Origin: JBOGJI01 sp050747865
GTDB taxonomy: Bacteria > Acidobacteriota > Thermoanaerobaculia > Multivoradales > JAHEKO01
DNA: 8,230 nt
Assembly: GCA_050747865.1 (NCBI GenBank)
Contig: JBOGJI010000343.1
Span: forward strand, 1-8,230
Direction: 5' to 3'
In this document: one piece after another, positions 1 through 7,076 of the stretch
Numbering within the stretch: position 1 is the first letter of the stretch
How the letters are laid out: each line of letters opens with the position of its first letter
The notes under the pieces: generated by a model
Database searches by the model: none
The model's input: the letters and a program-made list of their open reading frames with translations, nothing else
Told to the model about the DNA's origin: nothing
Program-made: the position numbers and the translations under genes

Positions 1-147
1 ACTCAGGACGCGGCTGCCCTATGATGTCTTGCATACGACCGAGAAGCCCCTGGCGCGCGACCCATGGGAGATTCATTCACAGGCTCTGAGCCGAGGACAC
101 GCCCATAGCGGCCGTCATCGAGACCGCCCGCAAAGGAGAGACACGCG
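1..147. other. Leader region upstream of the lysine aminotransferase gene
   Basis: No gene is supported here. One plus-strand frame stays open from base 2 to a TGA at 149-151, which overlaps the ATG of the next gene. Its translation is rich in Arg and His and resembles no family I know. G/C at third positions is strong only in the first twenty codons and then fades, so the tail of an upstream gene cannot be fully excluded but is unlikely. I see no convincing -35/-10 pair and no hairpin with a T-run. Confidence 0.4.
134..138 (+). promoter_or_regulatory. Ribosome binding site of the lysine aminotransferase
   Basis: AGGAG lies within AAAGGAGAG, 9 bases before the ATG at 148. The spacing is good and it fixes the start of the aminotransferase. 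Confidence 0.75.
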
Positions 148-1485
148 ATGACAGAAGCTCCCACACTCCACCGTATCGCGCCCGATGAGGTGCACGAGAC
201 GCTGGCGCGACACATGCTGGCCGACGGGCTCGACATGGTGCTCGATCTCGAGCGCAGCCACGGCGTCTGGCTCTACGACAGCCTGCACGGGCGCGAGATG
301 CTCGACCTGTTCGGCTGCTTCTCCACCGTCGCGCTGGGCTACAACCACCCCAAGCTGAACAACCCGGATTTCCATCGCGACATCCTGCCGGCGGCACTGA
401 ACAAGCCCTCCAACTCCGATCTCTACACCCGCGAGATGACGGAGTTCGTCGCCGCCTTCAGCCGCACGGTGCCCGAGCCGCTGCGGCACCACATGTTCTT
501 CATCGAGGGGGGCGCGCTGGCGGTGGAGAACGCGCTCAAGGCGGCGTTCGACTGGAAGGTGCGCAAGAACCTGGCGGCCGGCCGCGGGGAGCGCGGCCAT
601 CAGGTGCTGCACTTCCGCGGCGCGTTCCACGGCCGTAGCGGTTACACCCTGTCGCTAACCAACACCGCCGATCCGGCGAAATACGAGCTCTTCCCCAAGT
701 TCGACTGGCCGCGCATCGACGTGCCGCGGCTGTGCTTCCCGGCGACCCCGGAGGTGCTGGCCGAGGTGGAGGCTCAAGAGGCGCGAGCCCTCGACCAGAT
801 CCATCGCGCGCTGGCCGAACGGCCCCACGACATCGCGGCGCTGATCGTCGAGCCCATCCAGGCCGAAGGCGGCGACAACCATCTGCGACCCGAGTTCCTG
901 CGCGCCCTGCGCCGGATCGCCGACGAGGAGGAGCTGCTGCTCATCTTCGACGAGGTGCAGACCGGCTTCGGCACCACCGGCAGGTGGTGGTGCTTCGAGC
1001 ACTTCGACGTGCTGCCCGACATCTTCGCCTTCGGCAAGAAGACACAGATCTGCGGCATCTGTGCCAGCCGCAGGCTGGACGAGGTCGACTCGGTCTTCGC
1101 GGTGTCGAGCCGCATCAACTCGACCTGGGGCGGCAACCTCGCCGACATGGTCCGCAGCCGCCGCATCATCGAGGTCGTCGAAGAGGACCGGCTGCTCGAC
1201 AACGCGGCTCGCGTCGGCGCCCTGCTGCTCGAGGGCGCCGAGCGCCTGGCGGAGACTCTTCCGGGGACCGTGACCAACGCCCGCGGTCGCGGCATGTTCG
1301 TCGCCTTCGACCTGCCCGACGGCGCGACCCGCGACGCGGCGCTGCGCGCGATGGTCGAGCAGCAGGTCCTGGCGCTGCCCTGCGGCGATCGCTCCGTGCG
1401 CTTCCGGCCGCCGCTGGTCCTGAGCGCCGACGAGGCCGCCGAAGGCCTGCGGCGGGTCGAAGCGGCGCTGCGCAAGCTGCTCTGA
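148..1485 (+). CDS. lat: L-lysine 6-aminotransferase (lysine epsilon-transaminase)
   Basis: PLP-dependent class III aminotransferase, 445 residues, expected to be cytosolic. It moves the epsilon-amino group of L-lysine to 2-oxoglutarate, giving alpha-aminoadipic semialdehyde (which cyclises to piperideine-6-carboxylate) and glutamate. Visible family features are ALNKPSNSDLYT near residue 83, EGGALAVENALKAAFDWK near 114, RGAFHGRSGYTLSLTNT near 157 (Phe160 and Arg163 in the substrate pocket), VEPIQAEGGD with Glu240, IFDEVQTGFG, FAFGKKTQICG with Lys297 as the expected Schiff-base lysine, NSTWGGNLADMVR, and VRFRPPL near 417. These track the Mycobacterium tuberculosis enzyme (Rv3290c) closely, with the Glu and Lys positions offset by the same three residues, so the lysine-specific assignment is favoured over ornithine or GABA aminotransferase. 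The ATG has a good Shine-Dalgarno. The partner dehydrogenase lies downstream on the same strand after a 390-base gap, which supports a role in lysine degradation. Supply of 2-aminoadipate for a secondary metabolite is possible, but no such genes are visible. Confidence 0.93.
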   Translation: MTEAPTLHRIAPDEVHETLARHMLADGLDMVLDLERSHGVWLYDSLHGREMLDLFGCFSTVALGYNHPKLNNPDFHRDILPAALNKPSNSDLYTREMTEFVAAFSRTVPEPLRHHMFFIEGGALAVENALKAAFDWKVRKNLAAGRGERGHQVLHFRGAFHGRSGYTLSLTNTADPAKYELFPKFDWPRIDVPRLCFPATPEVLAEVEAQEARALDQIHRALAERPHDIAALIVEPIQAEGGDNHLRPEFLRALRRIADEEELLLIFDEVQTGFGTTGRWWCFEHFDVLPDIFAFGKKTQICGICASRRLDEVDSVFAVSSRINSTWGGNLADMVRSRRIIEVVEEDRLLDNAARVGALLLEGAERLAETLPGTVTNARGRGMFVAFDLPDGATRDAALRAMVEQQVLALPCGDRSVRFRPPLVLSADEAAEGLRRVEAALRKLL

Positions 1486-1637
1486 GACCGGCACTTGCGC
1501 GATCCCCTCTGCGCCCCCTCTCGCGGACCCGATCCCGACCACATTTCCGCGCCGCCTGCGGACGACCGGGAGAGTGCTGCGGAAAGCGGCTCGCGGTCCT
1601 CTCCGCGGCCCCGGATCGGCGCCGTCCAGGCCCGATG

Positions 1638-1677
1638 TTCGGACCACAAGACATTGAAAAATAATGACTTGTTGACC
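1638..1677 (+). promoter_or_regulatory. Candidate promoter patch upstream of the semialdehyde dehydrogenase
   Basis: This is the most AT-rich stretch in the plus-strand half. AATAAT at 1660-1665 matches five of six bases of the -10 consensus, but the possible -35 (TTCGGA at 1638-1643, 16-base spacing) is weak. TTGACC at 1672-1677 matches five of six bases of a -35, but no good -10 follows at 16-18 bases. The region is suggestive and the exact promoter is not resolved. Confidence 0.25.
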
Positions 1678-1695
1678 TGCACAAGATCCTGTGCA
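1678..1695. promoter_or_regulatory. Inverted repeat, candidate operator (TGCACA-N6-TGTGCA)
   Basis: TGCACA at 1678-1683 and TGTGCA at 1690-1695 are perfect 6-base arms around AGATCC, whose central GATC is also self-complementary. TGCGCA at 1699-1704 is a similar third element. The repeat directly follows the TTGACC hexamer. This geometry is usual for a dimeric transcription factor; the regulator is not identifiable from the window. Confidence 0.4.
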
Positions 1696-1758
1696 ATCTG
1701 CGCAAACCGGCCATCTTGCGTGCCCTTGGGCCTCGCGCACGCCACTTTTCCAGACCGT

Positions 1759-1779
1759 TTTCCACAGCCTCTGTGGAAA
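1759..1779. promoter_or_regulatory. Perfect inverted repeat with 9-base arms, candidate operator
   Basis: TTTCCACAG at 1759-1767 and CTGTGGAAA at 1771-1779 are perfect reverse complements around CCT. A TTTTCCA copy at 1746-1752 lies 12 bases before the TTTTCCA that begins at 1758, so there may be three half-sites. TTTTCCACA at 1758-1766 also resembles a DnaA box. A terminator is unlikely because no T-run follows and the repeat lies upstream of a gene. A strong operator is the simplest reading. Confidence 0.45.
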
Positions 1780-1795
1780 GTTACAGCGGTGTGAC
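1780..1795. promoter_or_regulatory. Inverted repeat abutting the 1759-1779 palindrome
   Basis: GTTACA at 1780-1785 and TGTGAC at 1790-1795 pair at five of six positions, the sixth being T against G, around GCGG. The repeat starts on the base after the stronger palindrome. By itself it is weak and could be chance; it is listed because of the clustering. Confidence 0.25.
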
Positions 1796-1857
1796 GGAGC
1801 CCCGATCGCAAGTCGCGCGCTAGACTAGACTTGTCGACGCCAGGCCCAAGGAACACC

Positions 1858-1864
1858 AGGAGGG
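1858..1864 (+). promoter_or_regulatory. Ribosome binding site that sets the dehydrogenase start
   Basis: AGGAGGG ends 11 bases before the ATG at 1876. The alternative in-frame TTG at 1831 has no purine-rich site before it, so this site decides the start in favour of 1876. Confidence 0.7.
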
Positions 1865-1875
1865 ACCGCCCGCTC

Positions 1876-3411
1876 ATGACCGTCGCGACCGTCTCCACGA
1901 ACACCGATCTGCTCTCCCGTCTCGGCCTAGAGGAGGAGAACAGCGGAGCCTTTGCCGGCGACTGGATCCCCACCTCCGGCCGCCGTATCGAGTCGATCAA
2001 CCCGGCCACCGGCGAGCCGATCGCCGCCGTGACGCAGGCTTCGCCCGAGGACTACGACCGCGTGGCGAGAACCGCCGTCGACGCCTTCGAGGAGTGGCGC
2101 ACCTGGCCGGCCCCCAAGCGCGGCGAAGTCGTTCGCCAGCTCGGTCAGGCACTGCGCGAGCACAAGGAGGATCTCGGCCGCCTGGTGAGCCTGGAGATGG
2201 GCAAGATCCTCTCCGAAGGGCTCGGCGAGGTGCAGGAGATGATCGACATGGCCGACTTCGCGGTCGGCCTGTCGCGCCAGCTCTACGGCCTCGCCATGCA
2301 CTCGGAGCGGCCCGAGCACCGGATGTACGAGCAGTGGCATCCGCTGGGGCCGGTCGGCATCATCACCGCCTTCAACTTCCCCGTCGCCGTCTGGGCGTGG
2401 AACGCCTGCATCGCCGCAGTGTGCGGTGACTCGATGATCTGGAAGCCGTCGGAGAAGACGCCGCTGACCGCGCTGACGGTGACCCGCATCGCTCGAGCGG
2501 TGTTGGACGCGAACGGCGCGCCGCCGATCTTCGGCCTGGCCGTGGGCGATCGCCACGCCGTCGGCGAGCCCATGAGCCGCGATCCGCGTCTGCCGCTCAT
2601 CTCCGCCACCGGCTCGGTGCGCATGGGTCGCGCCGTCGGTCAGGCGGTGGCCGAGCGCCTGGGGCGCAGCCTGCTCGAGCTGGGCGGCAACAACGGCATC
2701 CTCGTCGACGAGACCGCGGACCTCGACCTCGCGCTGCGGGCGGTCCTGTTCGCCGCCGTGGGCACGGCCGGCCAGCGCTGCACGACCACGAGGCGGCTCT
2801 TCCTCCACCGCTCGATCGCCGGCGAGATGAAGCGGCGGCTGATCGACGCCTACGGCTCCGTGCCGATCGGAGATCCGCTCGATCCGGGCACCCTGATGGG
2901 ACCCCTGGTCGACAAAGACGCCGTCGAGGGCTACGTCGCCGCGCTGGAGACGGTGCGCGAGCAGGGTGGCAACGTGCTCTACGGCGGCAACGTGCTCGAC
3001 CGCCCCGGATTTTTCGTCGAGCCCACGCTGGTCGAGGCCACGACGGACATGCCGATCACCTGCGAGGAGACCTTCGCCCCGATTCTCTACCTGTTCGAAT
3101 ACGAGCGGCTGGACGAGGCGATCGCCGCCCACAACGCGGTGCCCCAGGGCCTCTCCTCCGCGATCTTCACCTTGAATCTCCGCCACGCCGAACAGTTCCT
3201 CTCCCACCAGGGCTCCGACTGCGGCATCGCCAACGTCAACATCGGCACCTCGGGGGCCGAGATCGGCGGCGCCTTCGGCGGCGAGAAGGAGACCGGCGGC
3301 GGCCGTGAGGCCGGCTCCGACGCCTGGAAGACCTACATGCGCCGCCAGACCTGCACGCTCAACTGGGGCACCGAGCTGCCCTTGGCCCAGGGCGTCAAAT
3401 TCGACGTCTGA
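1876..3411 (+). CDS. amaB: Alpha-aminoadipic semialdehyde dehydrogenase (ALDH7 / antiquitin family)
   Basis: NAD(P)-dependent aldehyde dehydrogenase of 511 residues, oxidising alpha-aminoadipic semialdehyde (from piperideine-6-carboxylate) to 2-aminoadipate, the step after lysine 6-aminotransferase. Catalytic residues are Asn167 (TAFNFP), Glu268 (LELGGNN) and Cys302 (GTAGQRCTTTRR). Glu121 in GEVQE and Arg301 next to the cysteine match the substrate-contacting residues of human ALDH7A1. With the ATG at 1876 the catalytic cysteine falls at 302, and the total length of 511 equals the mature human enzyme, which independently supports this start over the in-frame TTG at 1831 (526 residues). The C-terminal half carries the family hallmarks SGAEIGGAFGGEKETGGGRE, GSDAWKTYMRRQTCTLN and PLAQGVKFD. 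It is codirectional with the aminotransferase and has its own upstream palindromes. Related names in use are amaB, pcd and ald; the symbol is by function, not by verified orthology. Other semialdehydes as substrate are possible but less likely. Confidence 0.92.
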   Translation: MTVATVSTNTDLLSRLGLEEENSGAFAGDWIPTSGRRIESINPATGEPIAAVTQASPEDYDRVARTAVDAFEEWRTWPAPKRGEVVRQLGQALREHKEDLGRLVSLEMGKILSEGLGEVQEMIDMADFAVGLSRQLYGLAMHSERPEHRMYEQWHPLGPVGIITAFNFPVAVWAWNACIAAVCGDSMIWKPSEKTPLTALTVTRIARAVLDANGAPPIFGLAVGDRHAVGEPMSRDPRLPLISATGSVRMGRAVGQAVAERLGRSLLELGGNNGILVDETADLDLALRAVLFAAVGTAGQRCTTTRRLFLHRSIAGEMKRRLIDAYGSVPIGDPLDPGTLMGPLVDKDAVEGYVAALETVREQGGNVLYGGNVLDRPGFFVEPTLVEATTDMPITCEETFAPILYLFEYERLDEAIAAHNAVPQGLSSAIFTLNLRHAEQFLSHQGSDCGIANVNIGTSGAEIGGAFGGEKETGGGREAGSDAWKTYMRRQTCTLNWGTELPLAQGVKFDV

Positions 3412-3416
3412 TCCGG

Positions 3417-4364
3417 CTACCCGGCCTGCACGACACGGAGGCCGGCGGGCACGATCTCGAAGCTCCACCTCGTCGAGGGCGCGGCTAGTGCCTCACCGTC
3501 CCCCTGCGCCGGCAAGGGGCGGTCCGCCACCACGTCGACGGAGCGACTGCGGATGACGTGCACCTTCGGGTGCTCGACGTGCCTACCGGAATAGATGCGC
3601 GGGAAGAGACGCAGCACCGTGACCTTCGACACCGCTTCCACGACCACGATGTCCAGCACGCCGTCGTCCGGGCAAGCATCCGGCGCCACCCGCATCCCAC
3701 CGCCGTAGCGCGCGGTGTTGGCGACGGCGACGAACAGCCCGGCGCCGCACCAGCCCCCCGTATCCCATCGCAGCGACAGATGCGGCGTGCGGAACCTTGC
3801 GAGCGTACGGAGCGCCGCCACCCGATAGAGCAGCGAACGGGGCACCCGCCGCATACGGTTGGCGGTCACCGAGACCGCCGCGTCGAAGCCGACGCTCGCC
3901 ACACCGGCGGAGAATCGAACCGCGCTCCGCGCCAGGTAGCGTGAGCGACCGGCCTCCCGCGGTGGTTCGATGAACCTGTCGAAGCCGGTCGCCTCCGAGC
4001 AACGGATCAGGTCGATCGAGCCGACAGGCGCCACGAGCAGGTGCGCGAACGCCTCGGCCAGCGGAATCGGCACCCCCAGGCTGGCGGCCAGGTCGTCGCC
4101 CGAGCCGAGCGGCAGCGGTGCCAGGGCCGTGCCCGTGCCGGCCAGGCCCTGAACGGCGAGGTGCTGCGAACCGTCGCCGCCGGCGACCAGCAGCCTCGCG
4201 ACGCCGGCCGACGCCGCCTGCCTCGCTCTTGCGATCAGGTCCTGCGCGCTGTCCGTCCCCTCCCAGGGTACGCCGTGCCGTCGCGCCAGGGCCTCGAGCT
4301 CCGCCCGGTGCCGCAGCACCCTGCCGCGGCCTCCGGCCGGATTGATCAACAATCTGGCTCGCAA
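3417..4364 (-). CDS. Diacylglycerol kinase family lipid kinase (YegS/DgkB/BmrU-like)
   Basis: Predicted ATP-dependent lipid kinase of 315 residues, acting on a membrane lipid at the inner face; the substrate (diacylglycerol, another glycerolipid or a sphingoid base) cannot be told from sequence. The N-terminal catalytic domain begins at once with RLLINPAGGRGR. GGDGSQH at 62-68 is the nucleotide-binding glycine motif, PLGSGDDLAASLG at 85-97 is the second motif, and SIDL is at 116-119. The C-terminal domain has FSAGVASVGFDAAVS (151-165), ANTARYGGGMRVAPDACPDDGVLD (215-238) and a DGE triplet at 289-291 where the family has a catalytic acidic residue. The usual second motif reads G-T-G-N-D; here it is G-S-G-D-D. 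The start is TTG, chosen because it places the conserved N-terminus exactly; no clear Shine-Dalgarno precedes it. It lies 77 bases after mqnC and may be read through from it. Its stop is 5 bases from that of the convergent dehydrogenase. Confidence 0.82.
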   Translation of the reverse strand: MRARLLINPAGGRGRVLRHRAELEALARRHGVPWEGTDSAQDLIARARQAASAGVARLLVAGGDGSQHLAVQGLAGTGTALAPLPLGSGDDLAASLGVPIPLAEAFAHLLVAPVGSIDLIRCSEATGFDRFIEPPREAGRSRYLARSAVRFSAGVASVGFDAAVSVTANRMRRVPRSLLYRVAALRTLARFRTPHLSLRWDTGGWCGAGLFVAVANTARYGGGMRVAPDACPDDGVLDIVVVEAVSKVTVLRLFPRIYSGRHVEHPKVHVIRSRSVDVVADRPLPAQGDGEALAAPSTRWSFEIVPAGLRVVQAG

Positions 4365-4441
4365 AGCAGGCGTGATTCTAATGACCCAGGAGTCCGGCGG
4401 CGGTGCGGCGTCCCGGCCGGCGCGACGACGACCTCTGCCGG
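4365..4441. other. Spacer between mqnC and the lipid kinase
   Basis: These 77 bases are GC-rich, with no hairpin plus T-run and no clear Shine-Dalgarno on the minus strand. There is no evidence of a terminator, so read-through from the upstream operon into the lipid kinase is plausible. The spacing is wider than elsewhere in the minus-strand cluster. Confidence 0.4.
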
Positions 4442-5644
<1,203 letters not shown>

Positions 5645-5664
5645 AGGATACCAGGTCCCCGACG

Positions 5665-6066
5665 CTACTTGGGTGGCTGGGACAGCTCGACCAGGACGCC
5701 GCCGGCGCTCTTCGGGTGGACGAACTGGACGTGGGTGCCGCCGGCTCCGGTGGTTGGCGTCTCCCGGAGCAGCCGGGCTCCGGCGTCCCGCAGGCGCGCG
5801 TCGTCGGCATCCAGGTCGTCGCTCGCCAGGCAGATGTGGTGGATGCCGGGGCCGCGGGCATCCAGGAACCGGGCGACCGGCGAGTCCTCGGCGGTGGACT
5901 CGAGCAGCTCGATGCGGGCCGCGCCGCAGGGGATCATGGCCACCCGCACGCCCTCCTGCGGCACCTCCTCGATCGCCTCGATCTCGAGGCCTAGCGCCTC
6001 CCAGAAGCCGCGTGCCTCCTCGATGGTGCGGACGGCGATGCCGATGTGGGCGATTCCCGTGACCAT
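5665..6066 (-). CDS. mce: Methylmalonyl-CoA epimerase
   Basis: A 133-residue single-chain member of the vicinal oxygen chelate (glyoxalase/bleomycin resistance) superfamily. It interconverts (S)- and (R)-methylmalonyl-CoA so that methylmalonyl-CoA mutase can make succinyl-CoA from propionyl-CoA carbons. Two beta-alpha-beta modules are visible: IAHIGIAVRTIEEARGFW at 5-22 and PGIHHICLASDDLDAD near 73. Metal-ligand candidates are His7, His76 or His77, and Glu127 (GGVLVELSQ), with IELLEST near 52 covering the middle ligand region. The tail GAGGTHVQFVHPKSAGGVLVEL is characteristic of the epimerase and separates it from lactoylglutathione lyase. The start is the ATG at 6066, with GGAGAGAGG 8 bases upstream; the frame stays open well beyond this point inside the meaB region, but that extension is meaningless overlap. 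It lies 25 bases after meaB, a functional partner. Confidence 0.93.
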   Translation of the reverse strand: MVTGIAHIGIAVRTIEEARGFWEALGLEIEAIEEVPQEGVRVAMIPCGAARIELLESTAEDSPVARFLDARGPGIHHICLASDDLDADDARLRDAGARLLRETPTTGAGGTHVQFVHPKSAGGVLVELSQPPK

Positions 6067-6074
6067 GTTCTGTT

Positions 6075-6083
6075 CCTCTCTCC
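6075..6083 (-). promoter_or_regulatory. Ribosome binding site of methylmalonyl-CoA epimerase
   Basis: Read on the minus strand, GGAGAGAGG ends 8 bases before the ATG at 6066. It decides the start, since the same frame continues open far upstream into meaB. Confidence 0.7.
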
Positions 6084-6091
6084 AGGCCGCT

Positions 6092-7063
<972 letters not shown>

Positions 7064-7066
7064 GCG

Positions 7067-7074
7067 CCCTCCTC
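7067..7074 (-). promoter_or_regulatory. Shine-Dalgarno for meaB with unusually short spacing
   Basis: GAGGAGGG on the minus strand lies directly before CGC and the TTG at 7063. The core GGAGG is 4 bases from the start codon. The site falls inside a six-codon reading frame that begins at the ATG overlapping the upstream stop. Confidence 0.55.
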
Positions 7075-7076
7075 AA

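Larger units (their letters stand above)
1486..1875. other. Non-coding gap between the two lysine-degradation genes
   Basis: These 390 bases hold no supported gene; open frames here give low-complexity Arg/Pro/Ser-rich translations. The first 160 bases are GC-rich, with no hairpin followed by a T-run, so I cannot call a terminator for the upstream gene; TTTCCGC at 1544-1550 pairs with GCGGAAA at 1579-1585, but only across a 28-base loop. From about 1650 the composition becomes clearly more AT-rich and three inverted repeats follow (1678-1695, 1759-1779, 1780-1795). Near 1820 there are two CTAG tetramers in a TAGAC TAGAC tandem. The layout fits a promoter and operator region for the downstream dehydrogenase, so that gene is probably controlled separately from the aminotransferase, at least in part. 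Confidence 0.6.

Noticed and set aside
2..151. Open frame ending in a TGA that overlaps the lysine aminotransferase ATG, possibly the end of an upstream gene
   Set aside because: Third-position G/C bias fades after about 20 codons and the sequence resembles nothing known; too little is visible to call a gene.
1759..1779. The perfect palindrome as a rho-independent terminator for lysine aminotransferase
   Set aside because: It lies 274 bases past the stop codon, the stem is not GC-rich and no T-run follows; an operator upstream of the next gene fits better.
1495..1794. A 99-codon plus-strand open frame in the intergenic gap
   Set aside because: TTG start without a ribosome binding site, biased composition, and it runs through the palindromes; no recognisable product.
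1831..1875. TTG at 1831 as start of the ALDH7 gene, adding 15 residues
   Set aside because: No Shine-Dalgarno precedes it. The ATG at 1876 has AGGAGGG upstream and gives catalytic Cys302 and a length of 511 as in characterised family members.
655..2009. Long minus-strand open frames opposite lysine aminotransferase and the following gap
   Set aside because: Low-complexity Arg/Ser/Ala/Gly translations with no motifs, antisense to a clear gene. They arise from GC-biased third positions.
1927..3468. A 513-codon minus-strand open frame opposite the ALDH7 gene
   Set aside because: Antisense shadow of a gene whose catalytic residues are all identified; the translation shows no domain.
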